A model generated the notes under the pieces. The model saw only the letters and a list, made by a program, of their open reading frames with translations, did not search any database and was not told the DNA's origin. A program made the position numbers and the translations under genes. Positions 32,867-42,527 of a stretch of DNA of 64,000 nt are shown in pieces. The stretch is taken from NCBI RefSeq assembly GCF_009741445.1, contig NZ_CP046507.1, positions 4,092,001-4,156,000 of the forward strand, read 5' to 3'. This stretch comes from Mycobacterium avium subsp. avium (lineage in GTDB: Bacteria; Actinomycetota; Actinomycetes; Mycobacteriales; Mycobacteriaceae). How positions within the stretch are numbered: position 1 is the first letter of the stretch; every line of letters starts with the position of its first letter.

Positions 32867-34616
32867 TGGTGCGGATCTCCTTTGTAACTGAATTCTGTTT
32901 GACAGCAGCATCTTTGACCGCCGACGTGGTGAGAAACGGGGCGAACGGCGGGATCTCGTCGGCGGCGCACTCGACGCTGACCACCGCCGGGCCATCGACA
33001 TCGAGCGCCGCGGCCATCGCGGCGGCGAACCCGTCGACGTCGCCGACCTCCACCGACGTCAGGCCGGGGAACATGGCGGCCAGCCCGGCGCCCAGCCGGC
33101 TGGGCCGGAAACGGTTGTAGCTGTAGCGGTCGCCGTAGAACAGCTGCTCGCGGGTCACGCACATGGCGTGCGCGTTGTTGTTGAACAGCACGAACGTCAT
33201 CGGTAGCCGGTATTGCACGGCGGTGTGCACCTCCATGCCGCGCATGAAGAACGCGCCGTCCCCGGCGATGACGACGGTGCGCCCGCCAGGGCGTCCACTA
33301 TTGTTGCGCCCCAACGCTATTCCAATCCCCGCCCCGAAGCTGTAGCCCATGCCACCCATGCCGAGCGCGACGACGAACCGGCCGTCGCGGCGCACCGGCA
33401 GGTAGTGGATCGCGGCCGCGCCGGTGTTGCCGGCGTCGACCACGATGTCGACGCCGCGCGGCAGCACGCCGTCCAGCACCGCCATCGCGTCGCGGTAGCG
33501 CACCCCCGGCCCCGTGCACGGCGGCGGCGTCAGCTCGGTCGGCCGGCCCCCGCCTTGCCCGGCCGGCGCGACCGGTCGCCGGTGGCCGCGCAGCGCGCGG
33601 ATCAGCAGCCGCAGCGAGCCGCGCAGGTCGCCGGTGTGCACGTGGGTGCAGGCGAGATAGGGCGGCGCCGACCCGATCGAGACGGTGCGCACCGCGGCCA
33701 GCGCGTCGTCCAGGCCGCTGCGCGCGGTGACCGCCAACCGGGTCCCGACGATGAGGCACACCGCGCTGCCGGCCACCGCCTCGGCCACGTTGCGGTGGCC
33801 CATCACACCGGTCACTCCCAGCGTCCGGCCGTCCGGCCCGGGTGCGCCGGCGACGTCCTTGGCGTCCGGCACGGTGGCCACCCGCGCCCCCAGCAGCGCG
33901 CGCAGCTCCTCGAGCTCGGCCCGGGCGTCGTCGCGGGCCACCTGTTCGCCGGCGATGATGGCGATCTCGCCGGTCACGCGGCGCAATTGCGCCGCGATCG
34001 GGTGCGGGTCGCCGGCCGGGGGCCGCCATTGCGCCGCAATCGGGTCCCGCCCGCCGGGTGCGCCGTGGCCGTTGCGCTCGCCGACGCCGACCCGGGCCTG
34101 CTGAATGTCCTTGGGCAACAACAGCACCGCCGGGCCTCCGGCCCGCGCCGCCGAAATGGCCTGCGGCAGAAGCGAAACGATGTCGTCGGGGGTTTGCACC
34201 CGCCGGCAGAACACCGAGACCGCCGAGAACAGCGCGCCGGCGTCCAGGGATCCGTTGGCGCCGCTGGTGTCCTGGAAGCTGCCCCGGCCGTCCAGCGCGG
34301 CGGCGGGCTGGCCGACCAGCGCCAGCACCGGCACCCGGCTGGCGAGCGACTCGCCGAGTCCGGCCACGAGATTCAGCGATCCGCCGCCCGAGGTCGCGGC
34401 CACCACCCCGAGTCCCGCTCCGCTTCGGCTGTATCCGTCGGCCATCGCGGCGGCGGAGAACTCGTGCTTGGCCAGCACCGCGGTGAGCTCCGGCCGGAAA
34501 TGCGCCGCGTCGTAGAGGTCCTCGATGTTGGCGCCGTCCACCGCGAAGAGGTGGTCGGTTCCGATCGCCGCAAGGTGGCCGACGATGTGGTCGACCACCC
34601 GGTGCCTTCCGAGCAT
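32847..34616 (-). CDS. Thiamine-diphosphate-dependent enzyme (acetolactate-synthase-like)
   Basis: A 589-residue three-domain TPP enzyme. Glu52 in A-K-H-E-F-S-A-A-A-M-A-D-G-Y is the cofactor-activating Glu. The TPP/Mg motif starts A-G-D-G-A-F-F near residue 450 and ends L-F-N-N-N. Possible reactions are decarboxylation of a 2-oxo acid or acyloin-type C-C bond formation. It is first in the operon with SRPBCC, KASIII, aminotransferase and MarR genes. The ATG at 34616 is chosen because a TGAACC-N16-CGTGTC promoter ends seven bases before it, giving a leaderless message; no ribosome site is present. Confidence 0.85.
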   Translation of the reverse strand: MLGRHRVVDHIVGHLAAIGTDHLFAVDGANIEDLYDAAHFRPELTAVLAKHEFSAAAMADGYSRSGAGLGVVAATSGGGSLNLVAGLGESLASRVPVLALVGQPAAALDGRGSFQDTSGANGSLDAGALFSAVSVFCRRVQTPDDIVSLLPQAISAARAGGPAVLLLPKDIQQARVGVGERNGHGAPGGRDPIAAQWRPPAGDPHPIAAQLRRVTGEIAIIAGEQVARDDARAELEELRALLGARVATVPDAKDVAGAPGPDGRTLGVTGVMGHRNVAEAVAGSAVCLIVGTRLAVTARSGLDDALAAVRTVSIGSAPPYLACTHVHTGDLRGSLRLLIRALRGHRRPVAPAGQGGGRPTELTPPPCTGPGVRYRDAMAVLDGVLPRGVDIVVDAGNTGAAAIHYLPVRRDGRFVVALGMGGMGYSFGAGIGIALGRNNSGRPGGRTVVIAGDGAFFMRGMEVHTAVQYRLPMTFVLFNNNAHAMCVTREQLFYGDRYSYNRFRPSRLGAGLAAMFPGLTSVEVGDVDGFAAAMAAALDVDGPAVVSVECAADEIPPFAPFLTTSAVKDAAVKQNSVTKEIRTNVAASA

Positions 34617-34623
34617 GTGGGAA

Positions 34624-34651
34624 GACACGAGGCGGGCCGCCGATGGGTTCA
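34624..34651 (-). promoter_or_regulatory. SigL-type promoter of the TPP-enzyme operon
   Basis: On the minus strand TGAACC (34651-34646) and CGTGTC (34629-34624) are separated by 16 bases. This equals the SigL consensus as I recall it for Mtb. Seven bases separate the -10 from the ATG, so the transcript should be leaderless. Confidence 0.75.
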
Positions 34652-34675
34652 CGATCGTCGCGCGGCCGGGGCCGG

Positions 34676-34703
34676 TGAACCGTTCGTCGGCCGTCACCGT
34701 GGT
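34676..34703 (+). promoter_or_regulatory. SigL-type promoter of the ABC-transporter operon
   Basis: TGAACC (34676-34681), a 16-base spacer and CGTGGT (34698-34703) face away from the promoter on the other strand. The ATG at 34710 follows after six bases, again predicting a leaderless transcript. Confidence 0.7.
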
Positions 34704-34709
34704 GCCTAG

Positions 34710-35401
<692 letters not shown>

Positions 35402-35405
<4 letters not shown>

Positions 35406-37900
35406 GGTCGGGGCGTGCGGTCACGGCCGCGGCGAGCCGGCTGCGCGTGTTCAGCCTGCGCGAGCTCGCTGTGCATCGACGCCGCACCACCGCGTCGATC
35501 GCCGTGATGGCCGTCTCCGCAACGTATTTGGTGGCGGTCTTCGGCATCTTCGGCTTGATCACCGGATCGGTGAGCCGGCTGGCCGACGGGATCGCCGGGG
35601 TGGCCGCGCTCGAGGTCTCCGGCATCACCGACGCCGGATTCGCCGACTCGGTGCTGGCCGATGTCGCCGCGGTGCCCGGGGTCGCCACCGCCGCGCCGAT
35701 GATCCGGACGACGGCGGCCACGCCGTCCGGGCCGGTCCTGCTGCTGGGCGTCGACGCCCGCACCGCCGCGCTGGGCGGCGCCCTCACCGACGCGGTGTCG
35801 CGACCGGTGCGGGAGCTTTCCGCGTCGCCGGACGGCGTGCAGGTGGGGCCGCGGGCCGGGTATGCGAAAGGTCAAGCGTTCCAACTTGGTTCGGCCCCGG
35901 TCACCGTCACCGAGGTGCTGGCCGGCAGGCAGTTCGCCGAACTCAACGGCGGACACTATGTGCTGGCGCCGCTGGCGTTGGCGCAGCGCGTCACCGCGCG
36001 CGCCGGACAGCTGGACTCGATCCTGATTACCCTCACGCCGGGCGCCGACCCGGCCGCCGTCCGCGCCGCGGTCGGCGCCGCCGTGGGCGGGCGGGCGATC
36101 GTGGCGGCGCCCAGCTCGCGGGCGGCCCGCGCCGGCGACGGCGTCCGGCTGATGAATTACATGGCGCTGCTCGGCGCGGCGGTGGCGCTGGTGGTCGGCG
36201 CGTTCCTGATCTACACCACGATGACGATGGCGATCACCCAGCGCCGCCCCGTCATCTCGATGCTGCGCGCGCTGGGCGGGCGGCGCCGCGCTGTGGTCGG
36301 CGACCTGCTCGCCGAGGCCGCCGTTCTCGGGCTGATCGGCGGGGCATTGGGGTGCGGCGCCGGAATCCTGGCCGGGCGCATGGCAATTGGCCGGCTGCCC
36401 CGGGCCGTCACGCAGGGACTGGAAGCCCGCGTCGAGTACTGGCTGCCCGGCTACGCCGTCCCGCTGGCGCTGGCGGCGACGGCGCTCACCGCCGTGGCGG
36501 CCGCGGCGATGGCCGCGCGGCAGGTGTACAAGGTTTCCCCGGTCGAGGCGCTGGCGCCGGTCGGGGCGTCGGCGGCCGACGCGGTGCCGCCGTGGCTGCG
36601 GGCCGCCAGCGGGGTCGGCGCGCTGGCGCTGTTCGCGGTGGCGGCCCTGGCGGTCCCGGCCGGCGCCCCGACGGGCGTGCTGCTGGGCGCCGTGCTGGTC
36701 GCCGAGCTGACGGCGGGCTTCGCGCTCACCGTGCCCATCGTCACCGCCACGTCCGCGCTGTCCCGCGTGTTCGGGTCGTGCGGTGCGCTCGCCGCCGCGA
36801 CCATCCGGCGCGCACCGCGGCGGGTGTGGGCCACCGTGATGACGGTGTTGATCGGGGTGCTCACCACGGTGGTGATCACCGGCACCAACGCGGACATGAT
36901 CGGGTCGGCGCGCGCCATCTTCGCGCCGGTCGCCGAGGCTGACGTGTGGGTGAGCGCGGATCCGCCCGACAGTTTCCCCACGGATGTTCTGCCGCAAGGG
37001 CTTTCGGAAAGACTCGCCGCGCTGCCCGGTGCGGCGCGGGTGACCGAGGGGGCGTGCGGGTTCGCCGTCGTCGCGGGCACCCGGGTGCTGCTGGACGGGT
37101 TCGCCGCGGGCAGCAGGGACGCGTTGTTCCGCGCGCTCGACGACCGGGTGCGCGCCGAGGTGCTGGCCGGGCGGGGTGTGGTGCTCACCCAGAATCTGGG
37201 CAAGGCGCTCAACGTGCGGGCCGGCGACCGGCTGCGGTTGCAGACCCCGCACGGCCCGCGGGAGGCGGCGGTGCTGGCGGTGGTGCCGTTCTTCTCGACG
37301 GTCATCGGCACCGTCGGGATGGATCTGGCCCAGCTGCGGGCATGGTTCGATCGCCCGGCGGCGACGACGCTGCAAATCACGGCGGCCCCGGGGGTGGATC
37401 CGCGGCGGCTGCTGGCTGACGTCCGCGCGACGGTGCCGGCGCCCAACCACGTCTACGACGGCCGCGCCGCGCTGGCCGGGCTGCAGGCCCCGCTGCACCA
37501 GAGCATGTTCATCGCCAACGCGGTGTGGATCATCGTGGTGGCGGTGGCCGCGGTCGCCCTGCTCAACACGTTGACGCTGTCGGTGACCGAGCGGCGCCGC
37601 GAGATCGGTGTGCTGCGGGCGATGGGCGCCGGCCGCCGGTTCATTCTGCGCATGGTGCTGGCCGAGGCGGCCGGAATCGGTTGTGTCGGCGGTGGTTTGG
37701 GGTTTCTGCTCGGGCTGGCGGACCAGTGGTTGTTCAGCCGCATCAGCGGGGACATGATGAACTTCCCGGTGGCCTTCCGGCTCAGCCCGCTGGCGCTTGC
37801 CTGCACCGCCGGGGCGCTGGGGATCACCCTGCTCGGTTCGGTGCCGCCCGCGCGGCGGGCGGCGCGGCTGAACATCATCGAGGCGGTCAGCGTGAACTGA
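35402..37900 (+). CDS. FtsX/MacB-like ABC transporter permease
   Basis: An 832-residue membrane protein with two FtsX-type halves. A first helix near residue 30 is followed by a ~200-residue outer domain, then about six central helices around residues 255-500. A second outer domain follows, and three C-terminal helices end the protein (A-V-W-I-I-V-V-A-V-A-A-V-A-L-L-N-T-L, then G-G-G-L-G-F-L-L-G-L-A and G-A-L-G-I-T-L-L-G-S). T-E-R-R-R-E-I-G-V-L-R-A-M-G-A is the conserved cytosolic loop. This type moves lipids, peptides or antibiotics outward mechanically. The end overlaps the convergent methyltransferase gene by 14 bases. Confidence 0.9.
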
Positions 37901-38513
37901 GCACGGCGAATCCCTGCAGGTGGGGTTTGCACGGGAAGGGCACCGGGGTGCGGGGCACGCTGCGCAGCATCGAGGTGTCGAACCCGGCGGCGGCGATGGC
38001 CGCCCCGGTCCGCCGGTTGGGTTCGCAGCCGCCGGCCAACCAGGACCACGGCCGGGCGATCAAATCCTGCAGCCGGCCCGTCAGCCCGTCCCCGCGCACA
38101 TGCTCGAGTACCACCAGCCTGCCCCCGGGCACCAGGACCCGGCGGATCTCGGCCAGGGTGGCCCCCACGTCGCGCACCGAGCACAGCACCAGCCCGATGT
38201 GCACCGAGTCGAAACTGTTGTCCGGGAAGGGAATCGACTCGCCGGACCCGGCGACCACGTCGACCGCGACCCCCTGGCGGGCGGCCAGCCGGGCGGCCAT
38301 CCGGCGAAACGACGCCTCGGGCTCCACGGCCGCCACCGACGTCACCGCGGCGGGCAGGAACATCAGGTCGGTGCCCGGCCCCAGGCCGACCATCAGCAGC
38401 CGCCCGGTGGCGTGACTCATCGCCTGCCGCCGATACCGCTGGTAGAAGAGCCGGTCGAACACCGGCTGCCCGAACCGGTACACGTAGGGGAACAGCACGT
38501 TGCGGAATCTCAT
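37887..38513 (-). CDS. SAM-dependent methyltransferase (UbiE/Methyltransf_11 type)
   Basis: A 208-residue class I methyltransferase. Motif I is L-L-M-V-G-L-G-P-G-T-D-L-M-F-L-P, the acidic residue follows in V-A-A-V-E-P-E, and the post-motifs are I-P-F-P-D-N-S-F-D-S-V and L-V-P-G-G-R-L-V-V-L-E-H. ATGA couples it to the DUF4389 gene upstream. It is the last gene of the sigL operon. Likely it methylates an intermediate of the cluster or a lipid; the substrate is unknown. Confidence 0.87.
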   Translation of the reverse strand: MRFRNVLFPYVYRFGQPVFDRLFYQRYRRQAMSHATGRLLMVGLGPGTDLMFLPAAVTSVAAVEPEASFRRMAARLAARQGVAVDVVAGSGESIPFPDNSFDSVHIGLVLCSVRDVGATLAEIRRVLVPGGRLVVLEHVRGDGLTGRLQDLIARPWSWLAGGCEPNRRTGAAIAAAGFDTSMLRSVPRTPVPFPCKPHLQGFAVLSSR

Positions 38514-39103
38514 CGGGAGCCCAGATCCATTCGGAACGGCGGATATTCGTCGCGCATCAACGACACGTAGACGGCCACCCGGTACCGCCACCGCACGACG
38601 CCCATCAGCAGATCGAACATGCCGGGCGGGACGGTGCCGGTGCACAGCAACGTCAGCGCGGCGGTCAGGCACAGCACCTGCAGCAGCGGCTCCATCGACC
38701 AGCAGACCAGCACGTGCGGGATCGCCAACAGCCACTTGACCGGCACCGCAAGCCTTTTCAGCCGTCGCGGATAGTCGACAGCGAGGTCGCCAGGATAGTC
38801 GGGCGAGGTCGCGAGCGTGAACGGCGGGTATCGGTCCGTGCTGTTCATCGGGAATCGGTAGTTCATCAGCCGCCAGGACCAGCGCAGCACGCCGACGTTG
38901 AAGTCGAAGAGCCGCCGCGGATACCGACCGGTGCAGATGATCGCGATCCCGGCGACGACGGTGCACAGCGGGTACACCAGGTAGAGCCCGATCAGGATCG
39001 GGTAGTGCGGCACCGCCAGCACGCACCACTTCACCAGCCACAGCCAGCGCGACGGGGCGTCGAAATCGCCTCGCACCCTTATGGATTCGCCCGGTCCGTT
39101 CAC
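38510..39103 (-). CDS. DUF4389 membrane protein, two repeats
   Basis: A 197-residue membrane protein. Two copies of the DUF4389 pattern are visible: L-F-D-F-N-V-G-V-L-R-W-S-W-R-L-M-N-Y and M-F-D-L-L-M-G-V-V-R-W-R-Y-R-V-A-V-Y, each followed by Y-P-P-F. Hydrophobic segments include Y-P-I-L-I-G-L-Y-L-V-Y-P-L-C-T-V and L-L-Q-V-L-C-L-T-A-A-L-T-L-L. The GTG start overlaps the monooxygenase stop. The function of the family is unknown; here it is locked into the sigL operon. Confidence 0.8.
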   Translation of the reverse strand: MNGPGESIRVRGDFDAPSRWLWLVKWCVLAVPHYPILIGLYLVYPLCTVVAGIAIICTGRYPRRLFDFNVGVLRWSWRLMNYRFPMNSTDRYPPFTLATSPDYPGDLAVDYPRRLKRLAVPVKWLLAIPHVLVCWSMEPLLQVLCLTAALTLLCTGTVPPGMFDLLMGVVRWRYRVAVYVSLMRDEYPPFRMDLGSR

Positions 39104-40341
39104 CGGCGTGACGGAATCTTCGGCGCTTCCCCCAAGCTGCGGTTGATCGCTTCCCCCACGCTGCGGTTGATGTGGTCGGACATGCGGCGGTGGCTGGTCC
39201 AGCGCAGGAACATCGTCAGCGCGGCGGCCTGCAGCCGGTCGGAGACCAGCGCGGCCGGGCGCAGCACGGCCTCGCCGTGCGACACCGGCAGCGAGGCCAC
39301 CCAGGACACCGCCCGGACCCGGCGGCGCCGGGTCTTCTCGTACCAGCGCAGCGCGTTCGCGACGTCGGCCTGGCCGCCGGGTGTCCCCCGCCCGAAATCG
39401 GCCAGCGCCTGGCACAGCACCATCGTGTCGAGCAGCGCCTGGTTGGTCCCCTGCGCCAGGGTGGGCGGCATGGTGTGCGCGGCGTCGCCGAGCAGGGTGA
39501 CCCGGCCCCGCCCGGGGGGCGGGATCGGATGCCGAAAATGCGGGAACGGCGACGCGGCCAGATCCTCGTCGGTCAGGATCGCCAGCACCCGATCGACCGG
39601 CTCGGACCATCCGGCGAAGTGCGAGCGGATCGTCTCGATCGGGTGTTGCGGCCGGACGAACCCCGTCGACCACGGCAGGTCGAACCACCACTGCACCTCG
39701 GCGCCGCCGGCCGGCCACAGGCCGAGGTTTCCGCTGCCGCCGATCATCATCAGGGCGGCGTCGGACTCGGCGATCTCCGGGAGGCTGACCAGGCCCTGCC
39801 AGCTGCACCAGCCGGTCGCCTTGGCGTGCCGGGCGCCGACCCACTCGCGCACCATCGAGTGCAGGCCGTCGGCGCCGATCAGCACGTCGCCCTCGGCCAC
39901 GGTGCCGTCGGTGAATTCGACGCTGACCCCGTCGCGGGAGGTGGCCAGTGCGACCGCGCGGCGGTCACAGTGGATGCGCCCGGTCGGGAATCCGTCCAGC
40001 AGCCGTTCCAGCAGCACCCGGCGCGGCACCATCCGCACGGGCGCGCCCAGCCGCCGCGCCATCGCGGTCACGTCCAGCGTGGCCAGCGGCCGGCCCGTCG
40101 ACGTCACCGCCCCCACGCTGGACAGCTGCCGGCCGGCGCCGTCCATCTCGACGCCCAGCTGGCGCAGCACCGTCTCGCCGTTGGACCACACCGTCACCGC
40201 GCCGCCCGCGGCCGCCAGCCGGGGGCGGCGCTCGAAGACGGTGACGTCGTGGCCGTCGCGCAGCAGTCCGCGGGCCACCGAGATGCCGGCCACGCCGGCG
40301 CCCACCACCAGCACCCGCAGCGGACGCGCGTCGCCGACCAC
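39100..40341 (-). CDS. FAD-dependent aromatic-hydroxylase-like monooxygenase
   Basis: A 413-residue class A flavin monooxygenase. The FAD site is V-L-V-V-G-A-G-V-A-G-I-S-V-A with Glu in V-F-E-R-R. D-V-L-I-G-A-D-G-L-H-S-M-V-R is the DG motif and V-T-L-L-G-D-A-A-H-T-M-P-P the GD motif. It hydroxylates or epoxidises a small substrate with NAD(P)H and O2. GGAGCC precedes the GTG start, and only 15 bases separate it from rslA, so it is a SigL-operon gene. As far as I recall, Mtb has no counterpart at this place. Confidence 0.87.
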   Translation of the reverse strand: MVGDARPLRVLVVGAGVAGISVARGLLRDGHDVTVFERRPRLAAAGGAVTVWSNGETVLRQLGVEMDGAGRQLSSVGAVTSTGRPLATLDVTAMARRLGAPVRMVPRRVLLERLLDGFPTGRIHCDRRAVALATSRDGVSVEFTDGTVAEGDVLIGADGLHSMVREWVGARHAKATGWCSWQGLVSLPEIAESDAALMMIGGSGNLGLWPAGGAEVQWWFDLPWSTGFVRPQHPIETIRSHFAGWSEPVDRVLAILTDEDLAASPFPHFRHPIPPPGRGRVTLLGDAAHTMPPTLAQGTNQALLDTMVLCQALADFGRGTPGGQADVANALRWYEKTRRRRVRAVSWVASLPVSHGEAVLRPAALVSDRLQAAALTMFLRWTSHRRMSDHINRSVGEAINRSLGEAPKIPSRR

Positions 40342-40356
40342 GCTGGCTCCGATCGT

Positions 40357-41076
40357 TTACAGGGAACGCTGCAGCAGCACCTGGCCGCTGTCGGCGGCCA
40401 CCACTTGCACGGCGGCGATCTGGTCCACCGGCGTCGAGATCGACCCCGCCGGTGACGCGGTGTGGCCGGGCACGGCCACCCAGGTCGCCAGCCGGGTGCG
40501 GCTGCCGTCGCGGCCCACCACCACCATCGCCAGGGTGTCGTGGTGGGCGTTGAGCGGGGCCAGGCACACGCACCTCAGGTTGATCGAGGTGCCCCAGTGC
40601 TGGCCGCTGACCTGCACGGTCGAGGTCAGCAGGGTGGTGCCGACCTGGGCCATCGGCTCGGCCGACGCGGTCACCTGCCGGGCCGGAGTCGACGACCACC
40701 CCTCGAGGCCGACGAACACGCCGATGGCCAGCACCGCCGCCGCGGCAGCCGATGCCACCCAGGTCGCCACCCGGCCGCGCCGGCGCCGCCGGCGCACCGC
40801 GGTCAGCAGGGACGGCAACAGGTCGGCGGACAGCTGCGGGGCGGGGCCGGCCTCGTCGATGGCGGCCACTTCGTCGTGGTCGAGCCGGGACAGCAGCGCG
40901 GGCACCCCGCTGATGTCGGCGACCGCCTCGCGGCAGCCGCGGCAGTGGGCCATGTGTTGCTCGAATTCGCGGCGCTGCGCGGCGGACAACGAACCCAGCA
41001 CGTACGCGGCATCCCACATCGCGTAGCGGTCTTCGGGAGGGCCGACGTCGTGCACCGGCGTCCTCATTTCATCCAT
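40357..41076 (-). CDS. rslA: Anti-sigma-L factor RslA
   Basis: A 239-residue membrane anti-sigma factor. The zinc-binding anti-sigma motif is H-M-A-H-C-R-G-C near residue 42 (H-x3-C-x2-C). A membrane helix lies at about 104-125 (A-T-W-V-A-S-A-A-A-A-A-V-L-A-I-G-V-F-V-G), followed by an outer domain. In Mtb RslA holds SigL inactive and releases it on oxidation or zinc loss. It starts 33 bases after sigL. Its stop is 15 bases before the monooxygenase gene. Confidence 0.93.
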   Translation of the reverse strand: MDEMRTPVHDVGPPEDRYAMWDAAYVLGSLSAAQRREFEQHMAHCRGCREAVADISGVPALLSRLDHDEVAAIDEAGPAPQLSADLLPSLLTAVRRRRRRGRVATWVASAAAAAVLAIGVFVGLEGWSSTPARQVTASAEPMAQVGTTLLTSTVQVSGQHWGTSINLRCVCLAPLNAHHDTLAMVVVGRDGSRTRLATWVAVPGHTASPAGSISTPVDQIAAVQVVAADSGQVLLQRSL

Positions 41077-41109
41077 GTCTGCTCACCCCTCAAACATTCG
41101 GAAAGTCCC

Positions 41110-41655
41110 TCATCGGGTGACCCCGAGTTCCTGCAGAGTGAGTCGCAACGCCCGCACCGCATAGTGTAGTCGCGACTTCACCGTTCCCTCGGCGATGCCG
41201 AGGTCTGTAGCTATCTGCGCGGTGGTCCAACCGCGGTAGTAGGACCGTTCGATCACGGCGCGGTGCTCGGCCGACAGCTGGGCCATCGCGTCGGCGATCA
41301 GCAACCGGTCCAGCGCCGCGTTGACCTCGTCCGGCGTGGACTGTTCGGGCGCCCCCGCGGTGTCGGTCGAGCCGACCACGTTGCGGAACCGCGCGCTGCG
41401 CCGGTCGTCGATGATCATGTTGCGGGCCACCGTGAACAACCACGCCCGGGCCGAGCGCTCGGTGTCGCCGATGACCTCGGGATGCTGCCAGGCCCGCAGC
41501 AACGTCTCCTGCACCACATCCTCGGATTGGCTCGCGTCGCCGGTCAGCCGCAGCGCGTAGCGCCACAGCACCGCGGCGTGTTCGTCGTAGAGCGCCTTCA
41601 TCAGAGCGGCCTCGGCGGTCCCGGACGCCCTGGAAATGCCGACCACACGAGCCAC
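41110..41655 (-). CDS. sigL: ECF RNA polymerase sigma factor SigL
   Basis: A 181-residue ECF sigma factor. Region 2 is L-Y-D-E-H-A-A-V-L-W-R-Y-A-L-R-L, then E-D-V-V-Q-E-T-L-L-R-A-W. Region 4 is L-S-A-E-H-R-A-V-I-E-R-S-Y-Y-R-G-W-T-T-A and I-A-E-G-T-V-K-S-R-L-H-Y-A-V-R. The GTG at 41655 is fixed by AGGAGGTGATCGA immediately upstream; the frame is open further, but that region carries the promoter. A TGAACC-N16-CGTTTC promoter precedes it, implying autoregulation. It heads the operon sigL-rslA-monooxygenase-DUF4389-methyltransferase. Confidence 0.95.
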   Translation of the reverse strand: MARVVGISRASGTAEAALMKALYDEHAAVLWRYALRLTGDASQSEDVVQETLLRAWQHPEVIGDTERSARAWLFTVARNMIIDDRRSARFRNVVGSTDTAGAPEQSTPDEVNAALDRLLIADAMAQLSAEHRAVIERSYYRGWTTAQIATDLGIAEGTVKSRLHYAVRALRLTLQELGVTR

Positions 41656-41674
41656 TCGATCACCTCCTGCCGGG

Positions 41675-41702
41675 GAAACGAGCCCGGCGAAGGTTCGGTT
41701 CA
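41675..41702 (-). promoter_or_regulatory. SigL-type autoregulatory promoter of sigL
   Basis: On the minus strand TGAACC (41702-41697), 16 bases and CGTTTC (41680-41675). The predicted start leaves a leader of about a dozen bases, just enough for the AGGAGG site. It has the same spacing as the two promoters at 34624-34703. Confidence 0.7.
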
Positions 41703-41724
41703 ACGGCCCCGACCCGGTGCGCCC

Positions 41725-42525
41725 CTACCCGAGCGTCAGGATGCGCGGCCCGGCGTCGGTGACGGCAACGGTGTGCTCCCAGTGTGCCGCACGCGAGCCG
41801 TCGGTGGTGATGACCGTCCACTGGTCGTCGAGCACCACGGTCTTGCCGGTGCCCAGGGTCAGCATCGGCTCGATGGCCAGCACCGAGCCGGGGGCCAGCA
41901 GCGGACCGCGGCCCGGCGAGCCCTCGTTGGGCAGGAACGGGTCCATGTGCATCTGCCGGCCGATGCCGTGCCCGCCGTAGCCCTCGACGATGCCGAACGC
42001 CCGTCCGTGCCGGGTCTCGGCGGCGCGGGTGCCCAGCTCGATGGCGTGCGAGACGTCGGTCAACCGGTTCCCGGGCACCATCGCCGCGATCCCGGCTTCC
42101 AGCGACTCCCGGGTGGCCTGGCGCAGCGCCTCGTCGGCCGGGTCCAGGGCGCCCACCCCGAAGGTGATCGCCGCGTCCCCGTGCCAGCCGTCCAGCACCG
42201 CGCCGCAGTCCATCGACACCAGGTCGCCGGGCGCCAAAACCTCTGCGCCCGAAGGGATTCCGTGCACCACCCGGTCGTTGACGGAGGCGCAGATGGAGGC
42301 CGGGTAACCGTGGTAGCCCAGGAACGACGGCACCGCGCCGGCATCCCGGATCACCGACTCGGCGATCTGGTCCAGGCTCAGCGTCGACACCCCGGCGACC
42401 GCGGCCGCGCGGACCGCCTGCAGCGCGGCGGCCACCACCGCGCCCGCGGCGGCCATCGCGTCGAGTTCGCCGTCGCTGCGCTGCGGCACCACCTTGCGGC
42501 CGCGCAGCCGCGCCAGCGCGTTCAT
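41725..42525 (-). CDS. mapA: Methionine aminopeptidase MapA
   Basis: A 266-residue type I methionine aminopeptidase that removes N-terminal Met. Metal ligands are visible: Asp in S-M-D-C-G-A and H-G-D-A-A-I-T-F, His in G-Y-G-G-H-G-I-G-R, Glu in A-I-E-P-M-L and H-W-E-H-T-V. It lacks the N-terminal linker extension of the second mycobacterial MetAP. It follows adk by two bases in the secY-adk-mapA order. Confidence 0.96.
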   Translation of the reverse strand: MNALARLRGRKVVPQRSDGELDAMAAAGAVVAAALQAVRAAAVAGVSTLSLDQIAESVIRDAGAVPSFLGYHGYPASICASVNDRVVHGIPSGAEVLAPGDLVSMDCGAVLDGWHGDAAITFGVGALDPADEALRQATRESLEAGIAAMVPGNRLTDVSHAIELGTRAAETRHGRAFGIVEGYGGHGIGRQMHMDPFLPNEGSPGRGPLLAPGSVLAIEPMLTLGTGKTVVLDDQWTVITTDGSRAAHWEHTVAVTDAGPRILTLG

Positions 42526-42527
42526 CC

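Noticed and set aside
38510..39844. Single long minus-strand gene covering DUF4389 and part of the monooxygenase
   Set aside because: The upstream half is a frame-shifted reading of the monooxygenase; GTG at 39103 overlapping its stop gives a clean DUF4389 protein.
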